The position numbers and the translations under genes are program-made. From Elusimicrobia bacterium CG08_land_8_20_14_0_20_44_26 (lineage in GTDB: Bacteria; CG03): a stretch of 11,976 nucleotides of DNA. Positions 6,185 through 11,976 of the stretch are shown piece by piece (position 1 is the first letter of the stretch; the number at the start of each line of letters is the position of its first letter). A model generated the notes under the pieces. It ran no database searches and had not been told where the DNA came from. It saw only the letters and a list, made by a program, of their open reading frames with translations. The DNA lies in assembly GCA_002779055.1 (NCBI GenBank), contig PEXM01000022.1, positions 1 to 11,976 of the forward strand. The letters are read 5' to 3'.

Positions 6185-6283
6185 TTCTCCCCCTTAAAAA
6201 GGGGGAGAATCGCAAACCTGAAAGGTTTGCCCTACTGCTAAAAACTTCTCTCCCTTGATAAGGGGGAGATTGAGAGGGGGTTT
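6185..6283. repeat. cluster of three palindromes between pgsA and pgpA
   Basis: Hairpin 1: TTCTCCCCCTT / AAGGGGGAGAA, a perfect 11-bp stem with an AAA loop (6185-6209). Hairpin 2: GCAAACCT / AGGTTTGC, 8 bp with a GAA loop (6212-6230). Hairpin 3: CTCTCCCTT / AAGGGGGAG, 9 bp with one wobble and a GAT loop (6248-6268), then ATTGAGAGGGGGTT. Hairpin 3 with its flanks is nearly the same as 10461-10514. The T tract beside hairpin 1 is on the wrong side for termination of the minus-strand operon. The cluster may still affect mRNA stability or processing. Confidence 0.8.
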
Positions 6284-6866
6284 ATGCTTGCCCTTCAAAA
6301 AGATAGACATATTTCAAAATGTAATTTACGCCGCTCAAAAATGTGGTAATTGTGGCGAAAATCATCAGGTACAACGGGAACCCGTAAATTACTTTAAACG
6401 ATCCGAGTCCGAAAGGCCATTTCGCCTCGGCGCTTTTTATTATAATTATCAGCAAAGTCGCTATTATTGCCGTCAGCTGCACCGTCGTTTTAACCTTGCC
6501 GGAAAAAAGAGCCGGAATAGATATCTTTCTGCGCGCGGCGAGGACTCTTATTCCCGAAATGATGAATTCCCTTGATATAATTATGACAATCATCCACCAT
6601 TCTATTCCGAGCCACGACACTTTTGTAAAATATATCAAAGCCGATATGACAAGCAGTTTATCGGCGAGAGGATCCATAAACTCTCCGAGAACGGTAACCT
6701 CTTTGCGGCGGCGGGCGACAATCCCGTCCACACAATCGGTGGAAGCGAGAAAAACAAAAATCAGAAATGCCGCCAGATACGCCCAGAAGCCCTTTATCTC
6801 AAGCAGAAACATAAATAGTGGAATTCCGAGCATTCTTGTAAAAGTTATTTTATTTGCGAGAGTCAT
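6282..6866 (-). CDS. pgsA: CDP-diacylglycerol-glycerol-3-phosphate 3-phosphatidyltransferase
   Basis: 194 residues, typical for PgsA, a multi-pass inner-membrane enzyme that joins CDP-diacylglycerol and glycerol-3-phosphate to form phosphatidylglycerophosphate. The complete CDP-alcohol phosphotransferase motif is present: D44-x2-D47-G-x2-A-R-x8-G61-x3-D65-x3-D69. The N-terminal ANKITFTRMLGIP is the family opening. Hydrophobic segments lie at about 27-43, 71-85, 89-107, 131-144 and 160-185. The ATG overlaps the stop of the lolA-like gene (ATGA), implying coupled translation. The product is the substrate for PgpA, encoded next. Confidence 0.95.
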   Translation of the reverse strand: MTLANKITFTRMLGIPLFMFLLEIKGFWAYLAAFLIFVFLASTDCVDGIVARRRKEVTVLGEFMDPLADKLLVISALIYFTKVSWLGIEWWMIVIIISREFIISGIRVLAARRKISIPALFSGKVKTTVQLTAIIATLLIIIIKSAEAKWPFGLGSFKVIYGFPLYLMIFATITTFLSGVNYILKYVYLFEGQA

Positions 6867-7534
6867 TTTCTTAAATCAACCACCCGGGCTTTTTTCGGAA
6901 GAGAAAAAACGCCTTTTTTTAGACGTCCGTTCTTTACATATTTAACAATTTCCGTTTCGGTTCTTGCAAGGGGATTTGCAACACTTATTTTTTTTATCAT
7001 ATGCGTGGTGGTATCATAGCAAATTTGAACGTCTTCGTCTTCGGTTTTAAAATTCAGAATTTTATAAGGGACATGCTCCCTTTCCTCGTTAGAGAACTCT
7101 GTAACGGGGGTTACCGCGGATGTATCTCCTGTTGGGATATCCAGATATTTAAACACCGGATTTCCCCCTTCCCAGACGCTTACATAAATTTCATTGTATT
7201 TTTTAATATATCTCTTCATCAATCCGTTTTCAATAAGCGCTTGCTCCTCCGGCATTTTGAGCATAAACCTCATCGGTTTTTTTTCATAAAATATTTCGCC
7301 CCAGTCGCTCAAAACTTTCTGCGAGTCGGACACTACGGTTTTTTTAAAAAATTGCGCATAAAAAGTTTCCGCCGTTTCAATATTTTCTTTAAATTCGTCT
7401 CTGACTTTTTCCTGAGCGCCTGCGACGGTTGCGGTCGAGAAAGATGAGTCCGCGCGCGTTTTGAGCGGTCCATAACTTGCGGCGTTAAGGGAAACTGTCA
7501 ATAAAAGCGCACAAAGAAAAGCACAGAATTTCAT
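6863..7534 (-). CDS. lolA: LolA-like outer-membrane lipoprotein carrier
   Basis: 223 residues with a clear Sec signal peptide (MKFCAFLCALLLTVSLNA, cleavage near residues 18-19, no lipobox), so the protein is periplasmic. The rest fits the LolA/LolB-like fold: an early amphipathic helix (DEFKENIETAETFYAQFFKKT), then strands such as WGEIFYEKKPMRFMLKM and ...NEIYVSVWEGG, and a late QICYDTTTHMIKKISV. LolA carries lipoproteins from the inner to the outer membrane; the resemblance here is by pattern and divergent. The position directly after ftsK is typical of lolA in many bacteria and supports the call. The ATG is preceded by GCGGAG with very short spacing, within a degenerate copy of the ftsK tail, so initiation may depend on coupling or be inefficient. 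Confidence 0.75.
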   Translation of the reverse strand: MKFCAFLCALLLTVSLNAASYGPLKTRADSSFSTATVAGAQEKVRDEFKENIETAETFYAQFFKKTVVSDSQKVLSDWGEIFYEKKPMRFMLKMPEEQALIENGLMKRYIKKYNEIYVSVWEGGNPVFKYLDIPTGDTSAVTPVTEFSNEEREHVPYKILNFKTEDEDVQICYDTTTHMIKKISVANPLARTETEIVKYVKNGRLKKGVFSLPKKARVVDLRK

Positions 7535-7583
7535 ATCTCCGCTTTAAATTTTTCTAATGCCCCCTGTCAAGAATTATTTCTCG
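7525..7583. repeat. degenerate tandem copy of the ftsK 3' end (copy A)
   Basis: Aligns with 7590-7649 at about 48 of 60 positions with one single-base gap. Read on the minus strand in the ftsK frame it gives REIILD, then a frame slip, then LEKFKAEI and a stop, against REILLD and LEKLKAEM in ftsK. It fills nearly all of the ftsK-lolA spacer and includes the lolA ATG. Confidence 0.8.
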
Positions 7584-7589
7584 TCTCAT

Positions 7590-7649
7590 AGAGTTTCACA
7601 TTTCCGCTTTAAGTTTTTCTAACGATTCCTCATCAAGAAGTATTTCCCG
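7590..7649. repeat. ftsK 3' end, functional copy (copy B)
   Basis: The last codons and stop of ftsK (REILLDEESLEKLKAEM). It is the intact partner of the decayed copy at 7525-7583. Confidence 0.8.
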
Positions 7650-9677
7650 CCCCTTGGTGGGACCGAGATCTTCCCCGATTATTCCAAGTTCATACATCGT
7701 ATCTATCAAGGCGGCCGAACGGCCGTAACCTATGTGAAAACGCCTCTGGAGGAGCGACGTTGACGCTTTCCCCTGACTTATGAGAAATTCCGCGGCATCC
7801 CAGAAAATATCGTCCGTAATTTTGGATGCGGATAAATTTCTCTGTTTGACTTCGCGCGCAAGGTCAAGATATTCAAATTCTATATTCTGGTTTATGATAA
7901 AACGGACAATTTTCTGCACTTCATGCCTTGAAACAAACGGCGCCTGTATTCTTTCAAGAGAACTTGAACCCGGCTGAAGATAAAGCATATCACCGTTCCC
8001 GAGAAGCGCTTCGCCGCCCTGTGAATCAAGTATCGTGCGCGAATCTATTTTGGAAATAACCTGGAGAGACAATCGCGCGGGCAGATTTGCTTTTATCACT
8101 CCGGTAATGACATTGACCGACGGCCTTTGCGTTGAAAGAATTAGGTGTATTCCGCAGGCGCGCGACATCTGTGAAAGACGGGTGATGGCAAGTTCCATAT
8201 CCCTCTGGGCGACGTTCATTAAATCGGCAAGTTCGTCTATTATCACAATAATATAGGGAAGCATCTCTCCCGTTTCATGAAAACCTGCGATGTCTCTCAC
8301 ACCCACCTGCGAAAATATTTTCAGTCGTCTCTCCATCTCAAACACAACCCACTTCAGAGACGCCACCGCTCCGGAGACGTTTGTCTCGACCCTTGACAAA
8401 AGGTGCGGGATGTCGTTATAAACGGTTAACTCAACCATTTTGGCATCAATCAAAAGAAGTTTAAGGTCCCACGGCGCGAATTTGTAAAGCAAACTCAAAA
8501 TTATGTTGTGTATAACGACGCTTTTCCCAGAACCCGTCGCACCTCCTATAAGAAGATGCGGCATCGTGCCGAGGTCGGCGACGATTGCATCTCCAATCAC
8601 ATTTTTGCCGAGCGCTATCGGAAGTTTTGCGGGCGATAAGACATACGCATCCGAGGTCAAAAGCTCTCTGAGGTTAATCACCGCCCTATTTTTACGCGGC
8701 ACCTCTATACCGACCGCGGCTTTCCCCGGTATGGGCGCAAGAACTCTGATAGATTCGGCCATAAGCTGGAGCGCAATATCATTTGTCAAACTTTGAACCT
8801 GCGATATCTTCTGACCCGCTTCCATTGAAAGTTCATAGCGTATAACGCAGGGGCCGATTATCACTTCTGAGACCTTCGCTTTTATACCGAAGGAGTCAAG
8901 CGCTTTTTCAAGGGACTGCGAATCATAATTTTCTTTCTCGCCCCGCGGGCTTTTTATCAGAATATCCTCGGGAGGAAGCTGATACTCTTTGACACCGGAC
9001 GGCCGCGTCTGCGGGATTTTGGGGTCAGGGGAGATTTGTTCCCGCCGAACGTCTGCACTTTGTTCGGCTTCATTCTTCCTTATTTCGTCTTCCGTCTGCG
9101 GTTTTGGGGGCATTTTTTTAACTTTTTCTCCGGCGGGAATCCGCCGCTTTTTGAGAAACTTCGTAAGAGCCAAAAGAGCGTTAAAAAGTTTTACAAAATG
9201 TATTGCCAGAAACCGCAGGATTTTTTTAACGCTTGTCTCAAAAGTAAAAAGCAGACCCATAATCAGTATAACCCCGTCAATGATATAGGCGCCTGTGTTG
9301 CCGAAGAGTCCTTTGAACGTAGCGGCGAAAATGTTTCCGGCGGCGCCAGCTGGAAGAATCGCCTGAACTTTTTTGGAAAGATCCAGAAATGCCGAGACCG
9401 CGCAGACAATTATAAAAATCCCGGCGAGTTTTTTCACAAGGTCAGGAATAACAGCGCGCGCGATAATAAGTATTCCGGCAAGCGCCAGAGCGACGGCAAA
9501 AACCGCGGAAACCCAGCCGAAAAGATAAAAGAGAGCGCTTACCACATATTTCCCTACAATACCCTGCGACGGCTCCCAATAAAGCCAGAGAAAAATGAGA
9601 ACCCCCGAGGCGAGAAGAAAGAGCCCCGATAAATCCGCCCTGTTATCCGCGCTTTTTCTTTCTTTCGCTTCTACCAT
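7596..9677 (-). CDS. ftsK: DNA translocase FtsK/SpoIIIE
   Basis: 693 residues, a compact but complete FtsK. It is an ATP-driven DNA pump at the division septum that clears and aligns the chromosome terminus. Four membrane helices lie at about 18-34, 46-74, 84-99 and 129-147. A short Pro/Gln/charged linker (about 175-235) follows, then the motor: beta region 265-340, Walker A GGATGSGKS (378-386), DAKMVELTVY (411-420, usually DPK), Walker B IIVIIDELADLM (476-487), and STQRPSVNVITG (515-526). The C-terminal gamma winged helix (about 622-685, ISQGKASTSLLQRRFHIGYGRSA) reads polarity motifs. It follows uppP with a 4-base gap and a weak GAG ribosome site, suggesting coupling. The 3' end is duplicated downstream. 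Confidence 0.97.
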   Translation of the reverse strand: MVEAKERKSADNRADLSGLFLLASGVLIFLWLYWEPSQGIVGKYVVSALFYLFGWVSAVFAVALALAGILIIARAVIPDLVKKLAGIFIIVCAVSAFLDLSKKVQAILPAGAAGNIFAATFKGLFGNTGAYIIDGVILIMGLLFTFETSVKKILRFLAIHFVKLFNALLALTKFLKKRRIPAGEKVKKMPPKPQTEDEIRKNEAEQSADVRREQISPDPKIPQTRPSGVKEYQLPPEDILIKSPRGEKENYDSQSLEKALDSFGIKAKVSEVIIGPCVIRYELSMEAGQKISQVQSLTNDIALQLMAESIRVLAPIPGKAAVGIEVPRKNRAVINLRELLTSDAYVLSPAKLPIALGKNVIGDAIVADLGTMPHLLIGGATGSGKSVVIHNIILSLLYKFAPWDLKLLLIDAKMVELTVYNDIPHLLSRVETNVSGAVASLKWVVFEMERRLKIFSQVGVRDIAGFHETGEMLPYIIVIIDELADLMNVAQRDMELAITRLSQMSRACGIHLILSTQRPSVNVITGVIKANLPARLSLQVISKIDSRTILDSQGGEALLGNGDMLYLQPGSSSLERIQAPFVSRHEVQKIVRFIINQNIEFEYLDLAREVKQRNLSASKITDDIFWDAAEFLISQGKASTSLLQRRFHIGYGRSAALIDTMYELGIIGEDLGPTKGREILLDEESLEKLKAEM

Positions 9678-9681
9678 TTTC

Positions 9682-10452
9682 TCATATCAAAAACAGGTTC
9701 ACCACGGCGACAGTTAGAGCGTAAAAACCGAAATATTTGAGTTTCGCTTTTTTTACAAGTTTCACAAGAACGTCAACCGCGAAAACGCCGCTCAAAAATG
9801 CCGCGGCAAAACCGGCCGCCTGGGCGAGAGTAAAAAAACCGCCGTCAAAAGAAGAGAAAAGAATGTTGCCGAAAAGAACGGCGGGAATGCTCATATAAAA
9901 TGAGAAGACCACGGCAAGGCGCCTGTCAAGGCCGCAGAAAACGCCCGCAGATATCGTCGAGCCGCTTCTTGAAACGCCCGGCAGAATGGAGACCGCCTGA
10001 AAAACGCCTATAATAAGCGAATTCGCCCATCCCAATTTTCTTTCATGTTTTCCGATATAGTCGCTTCCCAAAAGAAGCGCGGACGTCAAGACGAAAAAAA
10101 GCGATATCCATATTGAATTCCCTGAGAAAAAACGGTCTATGGTTTCTTTGAAAAAAAAACCCGCCGCGCCCGCGGGGACGCTCGCTACAAAAAGAAACCA
10201 AACCGTTTTTCTTGCGGTGACGCCGTCTTTCTTAAAAAAATCCCCAACCAGACAAAAGAGGTCTTTGCGAAAATAATAGAGAACCGAAAGGAGCGTCGCG
10301 AGGTGAAGAAAAGCCACTTCCTCAAAGCCGCCCGCGGAATCGCTTTTCATAACGCTTCTCAAAATAACAAGATGTCCGGAGGAAGAGACGGGCAGAAATT
10401 CCGTAATTCCTTGAACCAGGCCCAGCAAAACGCTTCTTGCTATATCAATCAC
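9682..10452 (-). CDS. uppP: undecaprenyl-diphosphatase (UppP/BacA)
   Basis: 256 residues, as expected. This integral membrane phosphatase converts undecaprenyl diphosphate to the monophosphate carrier used for peptidoglycan and other envelope polymers; extra copies give bacitracin resistance. Signature 1 is QGITEFLPVSSSGHL (14-28), with Q14 in place of the first glutamate of the E. coli protein, a common variant, and the key E18. Signature 2 is LPGVSRSGSTIS (157-168), with the catalytic-loop arginine R162. Several hydrophobic helices span the protein. The start is a GTG (10452), six bases after AGGGGT. It is first in the minus-strand cluster after the spoVG-uppP gap. Confidence 0.96.
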   Translation of the reverse strand: MIDIARSVLLGLVQGITEFLPVSSSGHLVILRSVMKSDSAGGFEEVAFLHLATLLSVLYYFRKDLFCLVGDFFKKDGVTARKTVWFLFVASVPAGAAGFFFKETIDRFFSGNSIWISLFFVLTSALLLGSDYIGKHERKLGWANSLIIGVFQAVSILPGVSRSGSTISAGVFCGLDRRLAVVFSFYMSIPAVLFGNILFSSFDGGFFTLAQAAGFAAAFLSGVFAVDVLVKLVKKAKLKYFGFYALTVAVVNLFLI

Positions 10453-10460
10453 AAATTAAC

Positions 10461-10514
10461 CCCTACTGTCCTTCGGACTTCTCCCCCTTTCAAGGGGGAG
10501 ATTAAGAGGGGGTT
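10461..10514. repeat. CTCCCCCTT palindromic repeat between spoVG and uppP
   Basis: CTCCCCCTT / AAGGGGGAG (10481-10500), then ATTAAGAGGGGGTT. The left flank begins CCCTACTG and runs to ACTTCTC. The same order is found at 6230-6283, so the element is about 50 bp and present at least twice. A small GTCC-TTC-GGAC hairpin sits in the left flank. No T run follows on the minus strand. Confidence 0.75.
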
Positions 10515-10592
10515 CTTCGCATTTTCCATTTTTTTATAAGGGAGAGAGTTAAACCCCCCGCAATCGGGAATACTCCGTCAAAGGCGCCGGAT

Positions 10593-10889
10593 TTACTGCG
10601 GCTCCTCAAAAACCTGCGGTTCGGCAGGAGCCTCTCCCGCCTCATTGTATTTAGCGAGAACTTTCTCGCTTATTTCACCATCAATTTCGGAATCTCTCTT
10701 AATCCTTATGGTATTGTAATATTTGCCGTCGGCGCCGCGCTGAGAGGGGCTTGCGACAAAAAGACCTTTTTCTCCTTCCACAACCTTAAATGAATTGACC
10801 GTAAAATCTTCGTCAAAAGTCACAACGGCAAAAGCCTTTATTTTCGAAGAACCTTTCGCGAGCCTGATAACAACATCCGTAACCTTCAT
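10593..10889 (-). CDS. spoVG: SpoVG family regulator
   Basis: 98 residues. The core matches SpoVG: MKVTDVVIRLAKGSSKIKAF, then ASxTFDxxF-like VVTFDEDFTVNSFKVVEGEKG, LFVASPSQRGADGKYYNT (about 43-60) and a C-terminal helix ISEKVLAKYNEAG. A Pro/Glu-rich tail (EAPAEPQVFEEPQ) ends the protein. SpoVG proteins are small dimeric nucleic-acid-binding regulators found in Firmicutes, spirochaetes and other non-sporulating phyla, so this does not imply sporulation. The ATG start follows AGGGAGGT by five bases. A leader of about 60 bases separates it from a candidate promoter. It may be read through into uppP, 140 bases downstream. Confidence 0.95.
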   Translation of the reverse strand: MKVTDVVIRLAKGSSKIKAFAVVTFDEDFTVNSFKVVEGEKGLFVASPSQRGADGKYYNTIRIKRDSEIDGEISEKVLAKYNEAGEAPAEPQVFEEPQ

Positions 10890-10894
10890 TTTTT

Positions 10895-10902
10895 ACCTCC
10901 CT
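10895..10902 (-). promoter_or_regulatory. strong ribosome binding site of spoVG
   Basis: AGGGAGGT on the minus strand, five bases before the ATG. Confidence 0.85.
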
Positions 10903-10957
10903 AAATCGTACCTGTTTCTCGGCGATACTGCCGATGCCATCAATAAATTTAAATGTA

Positions 10958-10966
10958 AGTATATCA
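10958..10966 (-). promoter_or_regulatory. extended -10 promoter for spoVG
   Basis: On the minus strand TGA-TATACT forms an extended -10 box; no good -35 is seen. The predicted leader is about 60 bases and contains a small hairpin (TCGGC / GCCGA, 10919-10934) before the ribosome site. Confidence 0.5.
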
Positions 10967-10992
10967 TTTTTCGGCAAATATTGGTAGTAGCC

Positions 10993-11009
10993 GCACCGTC
11001 TTACGGTGC
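10993..11009. repeat. 7-bp hairpin in the spoVG-glycosyltransferase divergent region
   Basis: GCACCGT / ACGGTGC around a CTT loop. It lies where the -35 of the glycosyltransferase promoter would be. It looks like a half element of the TAGC/CGTAAG palindrome family seen at 11817-11880. Confidence 0.5.
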
Positions 11010-11024
11010 AAAATCCCTAATATC

Positions 11025-11033
11025 TGCTATAAT
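11025..11033 (+). promoter_or_regulatory. extended -10 promoter for the glycosyltransferase gene
   Basis: TGC-TATAAT is a perfect extended -10. The -35 position (GGTGCA) is poor. Seven bases separate the box from the ATG at 11041, so transcription should start on or next to the start codon. Confidence 0.65.
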
Positions 11034-11040
11034 TAAAAAT

Positions 11041-11742
11041 ATGGAAAATGTTTTTGTCTCCGTTATTATTCCCTGTTATAATGAAGAAGCCAACCTCCTC
11101 AAAACTCTAACTAAAACCGACGATTATCTGTTCGGTCAAAGTTATACTTCCGAAATAATAATTGTTGATGACGGTTCAACCGATAAAACAACCGAAATCG
11201 CGCAAAAAGCGACGCGGACTGAAAAAATCATTATAACTCTCGACCGCAACACGGGGAAAGGCGAAGCCGTTAAACGCGGCGTTGAGAAATCCCGCGGAGA
11301 ATTTATTCTTTTTTTCGATGCGGATTTTTCCACGGACATACGGGAACTTGGTAAATTTCTTAAGGCCTCGGAAGACGGAGGGGATATTTTAATCGCTTCA
11401 AGAAATCTGCCGGAAAGCGTCCTTGACCCGCCCCAGCCGGCGGCGAGAAGAGTGATGGGTTTTTTCTGCCGGATGCTTGTAAAAGCGATTGTCGGTTTGA
11501 AGTACTCCGACACGCAATGCGGTTTCAAACTTTTCAAACGTTCGCCGGCGCGAGACATTTTTCCAAAAATGAAAACAAAAGGATTCGCTTTTGACATAGA
11601 ACTGCTCATGCTCGCCAGAGAACGAGGATTATCTGTCAGAGAAATTCCGGTAACATGGAGAAATTCATCTTCTTCCAGAGTGAGCCCCATCAGGGACTCG
11701 CTGAAATTTTTCATTGAACTTTTAAAGTTGAGATATCGGTAG
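11041..11742 (+). CDS. family 2 glycosyltransferase, dolichyl-phosphate glucosyltransferase-like
   Basis: 233 residues. GT-A fold motifs in order: VSVIIPCYNEE (6-16), IIIVDDGSTDKT (39-50), RNTGKGEAVKRGV (69-81), FFDADFST (91-98, metal-binding DAD 93-95), ASR (119-121), DTQCGFKLF (157-165) and GFAFDIELL (181-189) with EIPVTW (201-206). The DTQCGFK and FDIEL pair is typical of the DPG-synthase/ALG5-like GT2 branch. Members transfer a sugar from a nucleotide sugar to a polyprenyl phosphate; the donor and acceptor cannot be read here. No transmembrane helix is obvious. The frame is open upstream for 82 more codons, but homology and the -10 box at 11028-11033 put the start at the ATG at 11041. No Shine-Dalgarno is present, consistent with a leaderless mRNA. 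It is the only complete plus-strand gene. Confidence 0.92.
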   Translation: MENVFVSVIIPCYNEEANLLKTLTKTDDYLFGQSYTSEIIIVDDGSTDKTTEIAQKATRTEKIIITLDRNTGKGEAVKRGVEKSRGEFILFFDADFSTDIRELGKFLKASEDGGDILIASRNLPESVLDPPQPAARRVMGFFCRMLVKAIVGLKYSDTQCGFKLFKRSPARDIFPKMKTKGFAFDIELLMLARERGLSVREIPVTWRNSSSSRVSPIRDSLKFFIELLKLRYR

Positions 11743-11766
11743 TTGCAGACCCCCTTGGGCAACTAC
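11739..11766. repeat. hairpin overlapping the glycosyltransferase stop codon
   Basis: GTAGTTGC (11739-11746) pairs with GCAACTAC (11759-11766) around a 12-base loop. The TAG stop is inside the 5' arm. No T run follows, so it is a weak terminator at best and may be another dispersed palindrome. Confidence 0.5.
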
Positions 11767-11816
11767 ATTTCCGGCGAACAGTTCTCAATAATATTCAAGA
11801 TTTAATTTTCAATAAT

Positions 11817-11880
11817 TTGTAGCGGTCGCCGTAAGGCGACATTTCACCGTCTATATGCGAGCTTACGCTCGCCGCTACAA
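11817..11880. repeat. compound palindromic element (outer stem with two inner hairpins)
   Basis: The outer arms TTGTAGCGG and CCGCTACAA (9 bp) enclose two tetraloop hairpins: GTCGCC-GTAA-GGCGAC (11825-11840) and GCGAGC-TTAC-GCTCGC (11857-11872). The right half is an inverted, diverged copy of the left half. It lies between the glycosyltransferase and the ORF at the right edge. Apart from this element and the hairpin at 11739, I see nothing in 11743-11906. Confidence 0.75.
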
Positions 11881-11906
11881 CTGAAATTTTGCCATAAGGA
11901 TTTTTT

Positions 11907-11976
11907 ATGGTTAAAAACAAGAACGGCGGATGGTGTCCGACGGGGCTGTGTGAGCGAGGGATTTGCAGAATGCCCG
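11907..11976 (+). CDS. partial ORF of unknown function with clustered cysteines (runs off right edge)
   Basis: The ATG at 11907 follows AAGGA at a good distance (11897-11901), and the frame is closed by a TAA just upstream, so this is the only start. The 23 visible residues contain CPTGLCERGIC, three cysteines spaced C-x4-C-x4-C. Such spacing could bind a metal or iron-sulfur cluster, but there is too little sequence to name a family. It could also be a chance ORF. Confidence 0.4.
   Translation, partial: MVKNKNGGWCPTGLCERGICRMP

Noticed and set aside
6181..6209. Hairpin next to a T-rich tract, looking like a rho-independent terminator
   Set aside because: The T tract precedes the hairpin on the plus strand. 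On the minus strand, where the operon runs, the hairpin is followed by A-rich sequence, so it does not fit a terminator for these genes.
9036..9632. 198-codon plus-strand ORF opposite the ftsK N-terminus
   Set aside because: Low-complexity antisense translation of the FtsK linker and membrane region, with no domain.
10555..10570. CCCG-CAAT-CGGG hairpin after spoVG as a terminator
   Set aside because: The stem is only 4-5 bp and there is no T run downstream on the minus strand.
10795..11040. 82-codon upstream extension of the glycosyltransferase frame
   Set aside because: It overlaps the spoVG gene antisense and crosses the promoter region. The GT2 domain starts right after the ATG at 11041.
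11142..11762. 206-codon minus-strand ORF opposite the glycosyltransferase
   Set aside because: Antisense shadow. The plus strand encodes a full motif-complete GT2 enzyme and the minus ORF has no recognisable domain.

Overview
The window looks like a piece of chromosome from an anaerobic, Gram-negative-type bacterium. A LolA-like periplasmic lipoprotein carrier with a signal peptide implies an outer membrane, the flavodiiron protein suggests an anaerobe, and SpoVG occurs outside the Firmicutes in several deep lineages. Gene content and the many small intergenic palindromes would fit a candidate phylum such as Elusimicrobiota or Omnitrophota. That placement is inference; no marker here settles it.

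Layout, left to right. On the minus strand are the N-terminal part of a TldD/PmbA-family protein cut by the left edge (1-282), a small two-helix membrane protein overlapping it by 8 bases (275-481) behind a near-consensus promoter, a flavodiiron protein (552-1739) behind a 25-bp perfect dyad, and an AAA ATPase with a DUF4143 domain (1926-3245) whose promoter sits inside an 11-bp-arm palindrome. Next come a repeat-rich gap (3285-3538) and then the long minus-strand housekeeping run uppP > ftsK > lolA-like > pgsA > pgpA > aspS > DUF192 (10452 down to 3539). spoVG (10593-10889) lies upstream of uppP. Divergent from it, on the plus strand, is a DPG-synthase-like family 2 glycosyltransferase (11041-11742). 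At the right edge is the start of a Cys-containing ORF (11907 to the end).

The housekeeping run is an envelope and cell-cycle cluster. UppP recycles the undecaprenyl carrier, FtsK moves DNA at the septum, the LolA-like protein carries lipoproteins, and PgsA and PgpA do consecutive steps of phosphatidylglycerol synthesis. aspS is joined to pgpA by a stop/start overlap. Several junctions overlap or nearly touch, so one polycistronic transcript is likely, although a palindrome cluster sits between pgsA and pgpA and another between spoVG and uppP.

No defence island, prophage, CRISPR array or clearly new multi-gene system is visible. The less ordinary features are at the DNA level. A perfect 41-bp direct repeat brackets the DUF192 gene and supplies the stop codon of aspS, the apparent start of DUF192 and the C-terminus of DUF192. 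A decayed ~60-bp tandem copy of the ftsK tail sits in front of the lolA-like gene. Two promoters place the transcription start almost on the ATG, suggesting leaderless mRNAs. There are also two promoter dyads and several families of dispersed palindromes.
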